64,000 nucleotides of DNA from DASPKM01 sp963817075 (GCA_963817075.1 CAWFMT010000009.1:186001-250000), one strand, 5' to 3'; shown: positions 1 through 10,086, counted from the stretch's first letter. Numbers and translations: made by a program. Notes: generated by a model from the sequence alone, not told the origin.

Positions 1-292
1 AGAATGCAAAATTGCTCTGGCTACCATTGGTTTCCCGGCATCCAGCAGTCCAAAAGTTTCGAGGGAAGTTATTTTCTCTTCCGCTTCTGTCATTGTGGGA
101 TTTCCCCACCGGGAATAGATGTATCCTTCTTCCTGGCCACTGAATCTTTCTCATTCCCTGTTCGGCCGTGTCATAAACATAAGTGCTGCTTGCGTAGATG
201 GGAGTAATATGAGCATAATTGGGATCATGACGATGACCACCATGAACTGCAACTGAACTAAATCCTGTGGGTGGAAAATTATTGTCTGACAT
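1..292 (-). CDS. Cys/Met metabolism PLP-dependent enzyme, 5' part, frameshifted
   Basis: This is the N-terminal end of a trans-sulfuration enzyme (cystathionine gamma-synthase, O-acetylhomoserine sulfhydrylase or methionine gamma-lyase family), cut by the window edge. Reading the minus strand from the ATG at 292 gives a protein with the motif THIxPIYASSTYVYDTAEQG-like pattern (seen as ITPIYASSTYVYDTAEQG). After about 49 codons the frame must change by one base, near 141-155, to continue with FSGQEEGYIYSRWGNPT and EEKITSLE. Both halves fit the same family in the right order, so a one-base insertion is the simplest explanation. As written the gene is broken; it could be a true pseudogene or an assembly indel. 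Which substrate it uses cannot be told from this part. Confidence 0.72.
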   Translation of the reverse strand, partial: MSDNNFPPTGFSSVAVHGGHRHDPNYAHITPIYASSTYVYDTAEQGMRKIQWPGRRIHLFPVGKSHNDRSGRENNFPRNFWTAGCRETNGSQSNFAF

Positions 293-350
293 GTTTTGGT
301 TTATTTGTTAATTCGCTCAGGCTTACCTGATCAAATGTAAATTGATTTTC

Positions 351-845
351 ATGAAGACCTTTCTGCAGCAACTTGCTGCATATAACACATGGGCAAACCA
401 AAAACTGGCTGAGGTAATCCTGGGTCTTACTGATGATCTACACAAAAAAGAGATCGTAAGCAGTTTTATAAATCTACACCTCACGATTTTGCACATGTGG
501 GACGCTGAATATGTTTGGTGGCAGAGATTAAAGCTCCAGGAAAACATAGTTGCTCCCAGCGCAAATTTCAAGGGTGATACAAAAGAATTAATTCAAAATC
601 TTTTACAGCAAAACAAACAGTGGGAAGACTGGATCAATAATTCATCCGAGATGGTGCTGGAGCATGTTGTGAAATATCATAATACAAAGCGAGAGCCTTT
701 CAAGCAACCCACTTACCATATTCTTCAGCATGTTTTCAATCATGGAACATATCATCGTGGGCAGCTCGTTACTATACTGCGCCAACTAGGCCAAACCAAA
801 ATTCCACAAACGGATTTTATAGTTTGGAGCAGGAAGAAAATTTGA
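351..845 (+). CDS. DinB family protein (putative metal-dependent)
   Basis: A 164-aa protein of the DinB/YfiT-like four-helix family. An early Y-x-x-WAN motif is followed by a His in LTILHMWD and a C-terminal HVFNHGTYHRGQ stretch, the usual three-histidine metal site. Members act in thiol transfer or have unknown roles; the substrate is not visible here. I start at the ATG at 351; a TTG three codons earlier is also in frame. The gene stands alone, divergent from the truncated PLP enzyme and convergent with fabH. The shared gap to fabH holds AT-rich inverted repeats that could terminate both transcripts. Confidence 0.8.
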   Translation: MKTFLQQLAAYNTWANQKLAEVILGLTDDLHKKEIVSSFINLHLTILHMWDAEYVWWQRLKLQENIVAPSANFKGDTKELIQNLLQQNKQWEDWINNSSEMVLEHVVKYHNTKREPFKQPTYHILQHVFNHGTYHRGQLVTILRQLGQTKIPQTDFIVWSRKKI

Positions 846-966
846 AAATTTGAGAATTTGAAAATGGAGGAATCAGGTTCTAACTTGAAAAATTTATTTG
901 TACAATCCTAAAAGGTTCATACCCCTTTCATTTTCAAATTTGCACATCTTCAAATTTTCAAATTCA
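838..966. repeat. AT-rich inverted repeat between convergent genes
   Basis: The left arm reads aatttgaaaatttgagaatt-like repeats of a TTTGARAAT unit and the right arm is its complement (tcaaattttcaaattc). It lies between the stops of dinB and fabH and probably forms a bidirectional terminator. Similar strings recur near 9990 and 53205. Confidence 0.55.
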
Positions 967-1953
967 CATCCATTTCACCAAGGTCGCTCCCCAGGTAAAT
1001 CCACCGCCGAATGCGGCCAGTACAATCAGGTCACCTTTTTTTAGCTGTGAGTCCCACTCCCATAAACAAAGAGGAATAGTTGCAGCCGTGGTATTGCCGA
1101 AACGTTCGATGTTCAACATTACCTTATCATGTGAAAGTCCCATTCTGTTAGCAGTCGCGTCAATAATTCTTTTGTTTGCCTGATGTGGTACGAGCCAGGC
1201 AATGTCATCACCGGTAAGATTATTTTTCTCAAGCAATTCAGCACTTACATCTGCCATTCCCTTCACGGCAAACTTGAATACTGGTTGTCCTTCCTGGTAA
1301 ATGAAGTGTTCCTTGGCGGCGACTGTCTCAGCAGAAGAGGGTTTTACAGAACCTCCGGCTTTCATGTGCAGATAACAAGCTCCGCTTCCATCACTTCGCA
1401 GGATACTATCCAGCACTCCAAATCCTTCATAATTAGGTTCAAGCAATACTGCCGCGGCCCCATCTCCGAAAAGGACGCATGTAGTGCGATCACTATAATC
1501 AACAATTGCGCTCATTTTGTCGGCACCAATAACCACCACTTTTTTGTACCGCCCACTCTCAATGAAAGCGGCTCCAGTTGTTAGACCATAAAGAAAACCT
1601 GAACAAGCAGCCTCGAGGTCAAATCCAAAGGCATTCTTTGCCCCAATCTTGTCCCCTACGAGGTTAGCGGTTGCAGGAAACATCATGTCCGGGGTAACTG
1701 TAGCACATATAAGGCAATCGATTTCTAATGGATCGATCCCTCTTTTTCGGCAAAGGTCCAGAACTGCAGGAGCAGCAAGATCGGACGTGCCTTTTCCTTC
1801 GCCTTTGAGAATCCTTCTTTCCGAAATTCCTGTCCTTGTGCGAATCCACTCGTCATTGGTATCCACCATTTTCTCGAGATCTGCATTGGTGAGCTTGTCT
1901 TCAGGAACGAATCCTCCTACGGCGGTAATGGCGGCAGTTATCTTTTGGGGCAT
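964..1953 (-). CDS. fabH: 3-oxoacyl-ACP synthase III (FabH)
   Basis: Beta-ketoacyl-ACP synthase III condenses an acyl-CoA primer with malonyl-ACP to start fatty acid synthesis in the cytosol. The full Cys-His-Asn triad is present: Cys117 in LEAACSGFLYG, His257 in VPHQANKR and Asn287 in RFGNTTAA. The open frame continues upstream to 2076, but the family normally starts right before the first beta strand, so I choose the ATG at 1953 (MPQKITAAIT), giving 329 aa, the usual length. It is divergent from ruvA. A weak TACTTTTA box lies about 30 bases upstream on the minus strand. Many Bacteroidota have more than one FabH, so it may instead be a secondary-metabolism paralogue. Confidence 0.93.
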   Translation of the reverse strand: MPQKITAAITAVGGFVPEDKLTNADLEKMVDTNDEWIRTRTGISERRILKGEGKGTSDLAAPAVLDLCRKRGIDPLEIDCLICATVTPDMMFPATANLVGDKIGAKNAFGFDLEAACSGFLYGLTTGAAFIESGRYKKVVVIGADKMSAIVDYSDRTTCVLFGDGAAAVLLEPNYEGFGVLDSILRSDGSGACYLHMKAGGSVKPSSAETVAAKEHFIYQEGQPVFKFAVKGMADVSAELLEKNNLTGDDIAWLVPHQANKRIIDATANRMGLSHDKVMLNIERFGNTTAATIPLCLWEWDSQLKKGDLIVLAAFGGGFTWGATLVKWM

Positions 1954-2140
1954 TGGCGATTGTTGATTCAAAAAAAGTGGGTAAAAGTACGGGGAATTAG
2001 TTGAATTCCAGGTTTGAGGAATTACGCACGAGTTCTTGAAAATGTAAAGAAGCGTTCTGAACAATGCCTTAAGCATTTATTTCCGAATAATGCTCTTTTC
2101 ATCACATCAACTAATCATGCAATCAGCTATTTTCGCAGCC

Positions 2141-2722
2141 ATGTTTGCGTTTTTGAAAGGGGAGTTTATCCTGAAATCTCCTGCCATCGTGCAGGTTGAT
2201 GTACATGGAGTGGGTTACGAAGTTCAGATCAGCCTGAATACTTACGTCAGGATCCAAAATCTTGAGAGGGGAGTACTTCTTACTCATCTCCACCTTCAGG
2301 AAGATAAGCATACCCTTTACGGCTTTTTTGAACCTTCTGAGAAAGAGATGTTTTTGCAACTCCTGAGTGTGTCCGGAGTGGGAGCAGCAACCGCTAGAAT
2401 GATGCTGTCTTCGATGAAACCTGAAGAGATCATCAAGGCCATTTTGCAAGCAAATACCAAGGCTCTGGAATCAATAAAAGGGATAGGTAAAAAATCGGCA
2501 GAAAGGATCATCCTGGAATTGAAAGATAAGGTGGGAAGAATAGGCCAGGAATCAAATATTTCCCCCTTGAAAAACAATTCTTTGGAACAGGATGCGTTAA
2601 ATGCCTTGATCGCTTTAGGCATCGCTAGAAATACCGGTGAACAGGTGGTCAAAAAGGTCCTGAACGCCGAACCTGATCTCAAGGTTGAAGATATCATCAA
2701 AAAAGCACTTAAATCACTCTAA
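2141..2722 (+). CDS. ruvA: Holliday junction branch migration protein RuvA
   Basis: RuvA binds Holliday junctions and loads the RuvB motor during recombinational repair. The 193-aa protein shows the N-terminal OB fold (FAFLKGEFILKSP), the helix-hairpin-helix region (SVSGVGAATARMML and IKGIGKKSAERIILELK) and the small C-terminal domain III. The open frame extends back to 2090, but homologues begin MxAxLKG, so the ATG at 2141 is preferred. No ruvB is seen nearby. The next gene, sprA, follows 42 bases after the stop in the same frame, a possible shared transcript. Confidence 0.94.
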   Translation: MFAFLKGEFILKSPAIVQVDVHGVGYEVQISLNTYVRIQNLERGVLLTHLHLQEDKHTLYGFFEPSEKEMFLQLLSVSGVGAATARMMLSSMKPEEIIKAILQANTKALESIKGIGKKSAERIILELKDKVGRIGQESNISPLKNNSLEQDALNALIALGIARNTGEQVVKKVLNAEPDLKVEDIIKKALKSL

Positions 2723-2764
2723 CTATCGACAGGATTTTTACCTAACCAACTTCCTCGCAAAGTT

Positions 2765-5059
2765 TTGACCTGTACAATTAGATTCTTTGTTCCGGTTTTG
2801 CTTACCGCTCTAACTGCTTTGATCTCATCCAATATGCAAGGTGCGGGAATTCCTTTCCAGGGAGGCGATACGCTTAAGTATCCAATCCAGGATAGAAGGG
2901 GAGACAGGCTTACTTACCCTAATAAGAACCCATTTGATCTTAAGAATCCTTCCAATATCACAGATTCAATTGAGTATGATCCTAAAACCAGGCAATACTT
3001 CATTGTTGAAAAGATCGGAAACAAGTACTACCGAACTCCAACATTTCTGACTTTCGAAGAATTTCAAAGAATCCAGGCCAGGAAGGCTGAAGTAGAATAT
3101 TTCCAGAAGAGAGCAAACATTCTAAGTGGACTGAATAAGAAAATGGTTCGGCCAAAATTGCAATGGCATAATAACCTCGTGAACCGAATCTTTGGAGCCG
3201 GGCCCGATGGGCTTCCAAAAGTTGAGATCAGGCCCCAGGGAAATATCGATATCCTTGCGGGTTATCAAGGACAGAACATCAAAAATCCAGTACTTCCTGA
3301 AAGAGCCAGAAGAACTGGAGGGTTCGATTTTGATATGAATGCCAACCTAAGCGTGATTGGCAATATCGGCGATAAATTAAAACTCCCCATCAACTACAAT
3401 ACTCTAGCCACTTTTGATTTTGAAAACCAGTTGAAACTGGATTACAATGGCAGGGATGATGAGATCATAAAACGAATTGAAGCCGGTAATGTAGCTTTTT
3501 CATCCAAGGGATCTTTGATCCCTGGAGCTCAGTCTCTTTTTGGAATCAAAACCCAATTGCAGTTCGGAAAACTGTTCTTTACTGGAGTTCTTGCTAACCA
3601 GCGCGCACAAAAGCAGTCGCAAAGCTATGCTGGAGGTTCTGCTACTGTCGCTTTTGAATTCAGAGCTGATGATTACGAAGAAAATCGACATTTTCTTCTC
3701 GCTCAATATTTCCGGAATAACTACAACAATGCAATGAAGAATCTCCCCGTGATTAATTCACCAGTGCAGGTTCTGAGAATGGAAGTTTGGGTTACAAATA
3801 GAACAGGAACAACTACCGAAACAAGAGACGTGGTTGGGTTAATGGACCTTGGGGAAAATAATCCTTTCAATCCGAGCATCCAGGTAGTAAGACCCTTGCC
3901 TGGTGGTTTGCCTGATAATGATGTAAATAATCTATATAGAAATATTATCAACGATCCTGCGAGTCGTAATCCATCATTTGTTACTACAAGATTGGCGGCA
4001 CTGGGATTGACACCGGTTCAGGATTTCGAGAAAACATTCGCACGAAAGCTTGGACTTAGTGATTTCACCTTTAGTCCGCTTATTGGATATATTTCTTTAA
4101 ATCAACCATTGCAGCCTGATGAGGTATTGGGCGTAGCATATCAATATAGCTACAATGGAAAGATTTACCAGGTTGGAGAGTTTTCAGAGGATATTCCTCC
4201 GGATACTACTGCTGGTAAATCTGGAATTCAAAAAGTTTTATTTCTCAAATTATTGAAGGCTACTTCACAGCGTACCCAACTTCCGATCTGGGATTTGATG
4301 ATGAAGAATATTTATACCCTTCACACAAGAGATGGAAGTTTTATCTCCAGTATTCAGCCAGCAGATTTTAAGTTGAATATTTTATATGAGGAGCCAAGTC
4401 TGGGTCCCAAACGTTATTTACCCGAAGGAGATCTCGCCAAAACGCCCCTGATCACTTTGTTGAATCTGGACAGGTTGAACAGCAGATCTGATCCCATGCC
4501 CGATGGCGTATTTGATTACCTCGAGGGATTGACTGTGGTCTCTTCCCAGGCACGAATAATTTTTCCAAAACTCGAACCCTTTGGTCGGGATCTGGATACG
4601 GCCTTCACCACAGATCCTACTCTTAGGCAAAAATATTTATACTATCCTCTTTACGATACTATTAAAGAGGTTGCGAAGACATTTGCAAACCTGAACAGAT
4701 ACCTCATCAGCGGGACTGCGAAAGGACAATCAACTTCTGAGATCTCGCTTGGAGCATTCAATGTTCCTCCCGGATCAGTCATTGTAAGTTCGGGCGGCCA
4801 GGTGCTGAGAGAGAATTACGACTATACTGTTGATTATAATCTGGGAACGGTACGAATCATTAACCAGGCTATTATTAATTCAGGTATTCCGGTCAATGTA
4901 CAGTATGAGAATAATGCAGGATTTGGGATTCAGAACAGGAACTTTCTTGGTTTGCGACTGGATTACCTTGCAAAAAATACAATCCAGGGAACAGCTAACG
5001 CTTGGAGCATCCCTGGTCAAATTGGGAGAACGTCCATTCTTTACAAAGACCAATTATAA
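2765..5059 (+). CDS. sprA: SprA/Sov type IX translocon, N-terminal part (up to frameshift)
   Basis: SprA is the giant outer-membrane beta-barrel that forms the pore of the type IX secretion system, also needed for gliding motility. This frame carries a signal peptide (hydrophobic stretch FFVPVLLTALTAL), then the family's early part including the DKLKLPINYN and FDFENQLKL region. No ATG exists between the ruvA stop and the signal peptide, so a TTG at 2765 is the likely start. Similarity to the family ends near 4975 and resumes in another frame; residues after that point in this frame are out of frame. Together the two parts give about 2390 aa, as expected for SprA. Function of the locus depends on whether the frameshift is real. 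Confidence 0.85.
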   Translation: MTCTIRFFVPVLLTALTALISSNMQGAGIPFQGGDTLKYPIQDRRGDRLTYPNKNPFDLKNPSNITDSIEYDPKTRQYFIVEKIGNKYYRTPTFLTFEEFQRIQARKAEVEYFQKRANILSGLNKKMVRPKLQWHNNLVNRIFGAGPDGLPKVEIRPQGNIDILAGYQGQNIKNPVLPERARRTGGFDFDMNANLSVIGNIGDKLKLPINYNTLATFDFENQLKLDYNGRDDEIIKRIEAGNVAFSSKGSLIPGAQSLFGIKTQLQFGKLFFTGVLANQRAQKQSQSYAGGSATVAFEFRADDYEENRHFLLAQYFRNNYNNAMKNLPVINSPVQVLRMEVWVTNRTGTTTETRDVVGLMDLGENNPFNPSIQVVRPLPGGLPDNDVNNLYRNIINDPASRNPSFVTTRLAALGLTPVQDFEKTFARKLGLSDFTFSPLIGYISLNQPLQPDEVLGVAYQYSYNGKIYQVGEFSEDIPPDTTAGKSGIQKVLFLKLLKATSQRTQLPIWDLMMKNIYTLHTRDGSFISSIQPADFKLNILYEEPSLGPKRYLPEGDLAKTPLITLLNLDRLNSRSDPMPDGVFDYLEGLTVVSSQARIIFPKLEPFGRDLDTAFTTDPTLRQKYLYYPLYDTIKEVAKTFANLNRYLISGTAKGQSTSEISLGAFNVPPGSVIVSSGGQVLRENYDYTVDYNLGTVRIINQAIINSGIPVNVQYENNAGFGIQNRNFLGLRLDYLAKNTIQGTANAWSIPGQIGRTSILYKDQL

Positions 5060-8000
5060 TGAAGATCCGATAAGAAATACCATGTATGGTTTGGATTTTA
5101 ATTATCGGTCTGAATTTCCCAAACTCACCCGCTTACTCAATAAGCTTCCATTTTATTCAAGCAGCGAAATGAGCACCATCAATGCATATGGTGAGGCTGC
5201 ATTATTGAAACCTGGTCACCCCAAGCAGATCGGAAAAGGAAATGAAGGGCTGATCTTCATCGACGATTTTGAAGGAACAAGAAATTCCATCGACCTCAGA
5301 TTTCCGATCATTAGCTGGTCAATTGCATCCACTCCTAAGGGAAATGGATTGTTTCCTGAAGCAAATCTGATCGATTCTTTACCATATGGATTCAACAGAG
5401 CCAAACTTGCCTGGTATAATATTGAACCTGTTCTGCAAGACAGCCGAAACGCAAATAATCCAGTCAGGGGCTATGATAACTTATTAGATCCATCTGTTCG
5501 CCCTGTAAGCGTACAACAGATCTTTCCTAATCGCACACCGGAATTTGGACAGGCACAACTCGTGACCTTCGACATGGCGTATTATCCGAGAGAGAAAGGG
5601 CCATATAATTTTCAGGCAAGTGATACAGCTATTGACGCGAATGGAAGATTTAGAAATCCTACAAGCAAATGGGGTGGTATCATGCGTGCGATTGACCAGA
5701 CGGATTTTGAAACCGGAAATGTTGAGTTCATAGAGTTCTGGGTGCAGGATCCATTCTTAAAAAACCCAACAAGTATAGGGGGACAATTGTATTTCAACCT
5801 TGGAAATATTTCAGAAGACATCCTAAGGGATGGAAGAAGATTTTTTGAAAATGGACTGAATACACCAAAGATCCCCGCAGTAATTGACTCTTCATCAGTC
5901 TGGGGAAGAGTGCCTGCGAATTCTATTCAGGTCACAAACGCATTCAGCAACGATCCTGAAGACCGGCCGTTCCAGGATGTTGGATTTGATGGATTGACAG
6001 ATGATGCCGAGAAATCAAAATTTCAGAATTACCTGACACAACTTGCTGCAAGTTTTGGAACCGGATCTGTGGCCTACCAACGCGCAATATTGGACCCTTC
6101 TAATGATAATTTCAGAAATTATCGCGATCCTTTATATGATCAGACTCAAACCAAGATCCTTGGAAGATATAAGGACATAAATAATCCGCATGGCAATTCA
6201 CCGGTAGCATCAAACAACCAGGATTTTGTAACTGCCTTCACACTTTATCCTGATCAGGAAGAATTGAATCGTGACAATACACTCAATGAACTAGAGGAAT
6301 ATTTTCAATATCGCGTTGACTTAAATCCAACTGAATTGCAGGTTGGAAGGAATTTTATAACAGACATCAGGGATTTTGTTCCCAATGGAGGTACAAGAGA
6401 GAAATGGTATTTATTTAGAATTCCAATTGCAGAATATGAAAAGAAGATTGGGAATATACCAGACTTCAAATCCATTCGGTTCATCAGGATGTTTCTAACC
6501 AACTTCCAGGACTCAGTTGTCCTACGTTTTGCAAAACTTGAACTTGTACGGAATCAATGGAGAAGATTCAGTTTCGAGCTGGACACTACTGGAACATATA
6601 AACCGTTGCAGGCAAATTCAGGGGTTGAGTTCAACGTTCTTGCTGTTAATAAAGAAGAAAATAGTTTCCGTAAGCCAATTCCATATGTTGAACCTCCGGG
6701 TGTTCTTCGCCAGCAGCAATTAAGCAATAACAATACGCTCCTGTTACAGAATGAACAATCAATGAGCATGCAGATCTGTGGCTTGCAGAAGCAACAAGCC
6801 AGGGGCGTATTCAAAACCTTGAATCTTGATCTGAGGCAGTATGGAAAATTGCAGATGTTTATTCATGCAGAAAGAGTTCAGTCAGGTCCGCTTTTGAGTG
6901 ATGACGATTTGAATGCTGTGATAAGGATCGGGAATGATTTCATCAATAATTATTATGAGATCAAGATCCCTCTCAAACTCACTGCCTTTGGAACATCGAA
7001 GGACACTGAGATTTGGCCATCTGCCAATGAACTGGAACTCAGCATGGATGACCTAATCAAGTTAAAGATCAGAAGGAATAACCTTCCCGGAAATGATCCA
7101 AGACGCACCGGCTATTATACTGAGGCCGCAGGAGCAGGCAAGCAATACGCCATCTACGGAAATCCTAACCTTGGTGAGGTGCGTGCTTTCTTCCTTGGTA
7201 TTGAAAATGTGGGTGCAGAGAATGCGTGCACGGAAGTCTGGTTTAATGAATTGAGATTATCGCAATTAAATGAAGAAGGTGGATGGGCTGCACTTGCACG
7301 GGTTGATTTCAAACTGGCAGGTCTTGGTACTCTATATCTTTCAGGCAATACAAGAAGTATCGGTTTCGGAAATATAGAGCAAAGGATCAATGAACGATCC
7401 AGGGAAACTCTTTCGCAATTTGATGCAGCTGCTAATCTTGAACTCGGAAGATTGTTACCTCAACGGGCAGGATTGTCAATTCCATTTTATGCTGGAATTA
7501 CGCAAATGACCAGCACACCTCAATATGATCCATATGATCTGGATATTAAACTAAAAGATAAAATAAGATCTGCGGCAGGGAATGCAAGAGACTCTATCAG
7601 GAACGATGCTGTTGATATCACCACCATCAAAACTTTTAATTTTACGAATGTAAAAAAGGTGAATATCTCAGGAAAGAAGCAGCATATCTGGAGTCCGGAA
7701 AATATTGACCTGACCTATTCATACACTAAACAGGAACATCGCAATCCACTTATTGAATCTGATGAAAGGATAACACATAAGGCAGGTGTTGGATATAATT
7801 ATACTTCCACACCAAGATATTGGGAACCACTTAAGAAGTTAGTCCGATCTAAATCTCCATGGCTTGCATTGATTAAGGACGTCAATTTTAATCCGGTACC
7901 ATCCTTGCTTGGATTTAGAGCAGACCTTAACAGGCAATTCGGTGCGTTCAGACCAAAGAACGTTGGAGGGTTTAAAGGAGGATTGCCGGAAACATTTGAT

Positions 8001-9953
8001 AAGTATTTTACGTTTGACAGGTTGTATAATGTCAGATGGGATCTCACGCGCTCAATAAATTTTGATTACACTGCCATCAATCGGGCATGGGTAGACGAAG
8101 ACAGTGGTAGACTTGATAAGGTTGAGAAAGAAAGGATGTGGAATAATTTCTGGCGTGGTGGAAGGAATGTGTCTTTCAATCAAAAAGCAACAGCATCATA
8201 TGTATTGCCAACTAATAAATTGCCTCTGATAGATTGGACCACAATTAGAGTTGGATATACTGCAACGTTTAATTGGATCGCTGCTTCACTTGTAGCGAAG
8301 AATCTTGGAAATACTTTACAAAATGGTCAGGATAAGAATGTAACTGCCGAGTTGGATTTTGCAAGGTTATATACCAAATCCAGATGGCTTAGGGCTCTTG
8401 AATCAGATGCAACACCGGGAACCCAAAATCCACCGCCACCGAAACCAGATACTGCAACAACAGGGAAAAAGAAACGTGATCCCAATGCTCCTCTGGAACT
8501 TGGAGGTGCCGCAAAATTCTTTGGGCGGATTCTTACTTCAATAAAGCGAATGAGCCTGAATTATTCTGAAAATGCCAATACTACGATCTATGGATATACA
8601 GATAGTACTCAGCATATAGGAATGAATTTCAGAACTGGCGCTCCAGGTCTTGGATTTATTTTGGGACATCAGCCAGACACAAATGATATAAATCGATTTG
8701 CGGAAAAAGGCTGGCTGACAAGAGACTCAACATTCAATTATCAGAACAGGCAGGACTATGTTCAAAAGCTTAGCCTCACTGCACAATTGCAGCCAATAAG
8801 AGATCTAACAATTGATATCAATCTTGACAAATCATTTGGTAAATCATATAGTGAACTTTACAAGGATACCACCGGGCATTCTGGATTTGCGAGGTTGAAT
8901 CCATATTCAACCGGAAGTTTTAGCATTAGCTTTATTTCTTTCCAAACACTGTTTGATAAATTCCAGGAGAATGAGATCACTGAAACATTCAGAAAATTCC
9001 AGGATAACAGGATAATTATTTCCAAGCGCTTGGCTGAGCAAAATCCATATTGGCAGAATCTTCCTGCCAACCAAAAGCTTCAAACTGATGGATTCTACAC
9101 TGGTTATGGCAAATACGCTCAGGATGTGTTGATCCCTGCCTTTGTTTCTGCCTACACTGATAAGGATCCTAATAGTATTTCATTATTGAAGAATAGTAAT
9201 CCAACCACAAAATCAAATCCATTCTCAGGCTTTTTACCAAAGCCAAATTGGAGGATAACGTACAATGGACTTACCAGAATTTCAGGTTTGGAAAAGATCT
9301 TTACTAATTTTTCAATCAGTCATGCTTATAACAGTACGCTGAGCATGAATAGTTTTAACTCTGATCTTTTGTTCCAGGATCCATTCAGAAGTGGTTATCC
9401 AGGATTTATAGATACTATCAGTGGGAATTTCATTCCGTATTTCCTTGTTCCTAATATCACAATCACTGAACAGTTTGCGCCTCTGCTGGACCTGGACATG
9501 CAGTTCACCAACCAGTTAAATACCAGAGTTGAATTCAGGAAGTCGCGCACTTTGAGCTTAAGCCTTGTGGATTTCCAATTAAGTGAAAACCGAAGTACAG
9601 AATTTACAATTGGTGCAGGCTGGAGAAAGCGAGGATTTCCTTTACCATTCAAGATCAAATTACCAGGCAGACAGGATAAGTCTTCAAAATTGGATAATGA
9701 TATTCATTTCCAGTTTGACTTCAGCATCAGAGATGATGCAACCTCCAACAGCAGACTTGATCAGGCGGCTACTCTTCCAACAGCAGGGCAGCGTGTGATC
9801 ACACTTTCACCTTATATCGATTACGTGTTGAGTAATCGCGTTAATATCAAACTTTATTTTGACCAGCGCAGGGTGATACCAAAAGTTTCCAGCTCACCAC
9901 CAATCACCAATACCAGGGCCGGCCTGCAGATAAGAATTGCATTGGCGCAATAA
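4980..9953 (+). CDS. sprA: SprA/Sov type IX translocon, C-terminal part (after frameshift)
   Basis: This continues SprA in a frame shifted by one base. The first clearly in-family residues are LTLGASLVKLGERPF followed by NEDPIRNTMYGLDF, a conserved segment of the family, and the end carries repeated amphipathic beta strands closing the barrel (ending RAGLQIRIALAQ). This frame is open from 4830, so the exact junction is uncertain; the A6 run at 4972-4977 is a plausible slip point because dropping one A joins both parts smoothly. A start codon here would make little sense, so this is best read as the second half of one gene rather than a separate gene. A GC-rich hairpin lies just past the stop. 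Confidence 0.85.
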   Translation, partial: QSREQLTLGASLVKLGERPFFTKTNYNEDPIRNTMYGLDFNYRSEFPKLTRLLNKLPFYSSSEMSTINAYGEAALLKPGHPKQIGKGNEGLIFIDDFEGTRNSIDLRFPIISWSIASTPKGNGLFPEANLIDSLPYGFNRAKLAWYNIEPVLQDSRNANNPVRGYDNLLDPSVRPVSVQQIFPNRTPEFGQAQLVTFDMAYYPREKGPYNFQASDTAIDANGRFRNPTSKWGGIMRAIDQTDFETGNVEFIEFWVQDPFLKNPTSIGGQLYFNLGNISEDILRDGRRFFENGLNTPKIPAVIDSSSVWGRVPANSIQVTNAFSNDPEDRPFQDVGFDGLTDDAEKSKFQNYLTQLAASFGTGSVAYQRAILDPSNDNFRNYRDPLYDQTQTKILGRYKDINNPHGNSPVASNNQDFVTAFTLYPDQEELNRDNTLNELEEYFQYRVDLNPTELQVGRNFITDIRDFVPNGGTREKWYLFRIPIAEYEKKIGNIPDFKSIRFIRMFLTNFQDSVVLRFAKLELVRNQWRRFSFELDTTGTYKPLQANSGVEFNVLAVNKEENSFRKPIPYVEPPGVLRQQQLSNNNTLLLQNEQSMSMQICGLQKQQARGVFKTLNLDLRQYGKLQMFIHAERVQSGPLLSDDDLNAVIRIGNDFINNYYEIKIPLKLTAFGTSKDTEIWPSANELELSMDDLIKLKIRRNNLPGNDPRRTGYYTEAAGAGKQYAIYGNPNLGEVRAFFLGIENVGAENACTEVWFNELRLSQLNEEGGWAALARVDFKLAGLGTLYLSGNTRSIGFGNIEQRINERSRETLSQFDAAANLELGRLLPQRAGLSIPFYAGITQMTSTPQYDPYDLDIKLKDKIRSAAGNARDSIRNDAVDITTIKTFNFTNVKKVNISGKKQHIWSPENIDLTYSYTKQEHRNPLIESDERITHKAGVGYNYTSTPRYWEPLKKLVRSKSPWLALIKDVNFNPVPSLLGFRADLNRQFGAFRPKNVGGFKGGLPETFDKYFTFDRLYNVRWDLTRSINFDYTAINRAWVDEDSGRLDKVEKERMWNNFWRGGRNVSFNQKATASYVLPTNKLPLIDWTTIRVGYTATFNWIAASLVAKNLGNTLQNGQDKNVTAELDFARLYTKSRWLRALESDATPGTQNPPPPKPDTATTGKKKRDPNAPLELGGAAKFFGRILTSIKRMSLNYSENANTTIYGYTDSTQHIGMNFRTGAPGLGFILGHQPDTNDINRFAEKGWLTRDSTFNYQNRQDYVQKLSLTAQLQPIRDLTIDINLDKSFGKSYSELYKDTTGHSGFARLNPYSTGSFSISFISFQTLFDKFQENEITETFRKFQDNRIIISKRLAEQNPYWQNLPANQKLQTDGFYTGYGKYAQDVLIPAFVSAYTDKDPNSISLLKNSNPTTKSNPFSGFLPKPNWRITYNGLTRISGLEKIFTNFSISHAYNSTLSMNSFNSDLLFQDPFRSGYPGFIDTISGNFIPYFLVPNITITEQFAPLLDLDMQFTNQLNTRVEFRKSRTLSLSLVDFQLSENRSTEFTIGAGWRKRGFPLPFKIKLPGRQDKSSKLDNDIHFQFDFSIRDDATSNSRLDQAATLPTAGQRVITLSPYIDYVLSNRVNIKLYFDQRRVIPKVSSSPPITNTRAGLQIRIALAQ

Positions 9954-9964
9954 CTAATTTCTTG

Positions 9965-9984
9965 CCTGCTGCGCAGCAAGCAGG
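9965..9984 (+). terminator. Candidate terminator hairpin after sprA
   Basis: Six-base arms CCTGCT and AGCAGG flank an eight-base centre, 11 bases past the sprA stop; an overlapping palindrome TGCTGCGCAGCA is also present. There is no clear T run, so it may only stabilise the mRNA end. Confidence 0.4.
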
Positions 9985-10030
9985 GAAGATTTGAAAATTT
10001 GAGAATTTGAGAATGAGGAAAGAAGATTAA

Positions 10031-10072
10031 AACCTTGCGAACCCTTGCGTCTTAGCGCCTTTGCGGTTGAAT
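10031..10072 (-). repeat. Dispersed intergenic repeat, family A copy 1
   Basis: Reverse-strand copy of the AACCGCNAAGGCGCNAAGACGCAAGG-type repeat (here ending ...gcctttgcggtt). The same unit occurs near 11556, 14350, 22407, 28106, 41480 and 53153, always between genes. Confidence 0.7.
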
Positions 10073-10086
10073 TTAGAGGCTCACTA

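Noticed and set aside
2090..2140. 17-codon N-terminal extension of RuvA
   Set aside because: RuvA homologues start at the OB-fold strand, matching the ATG at 2141.
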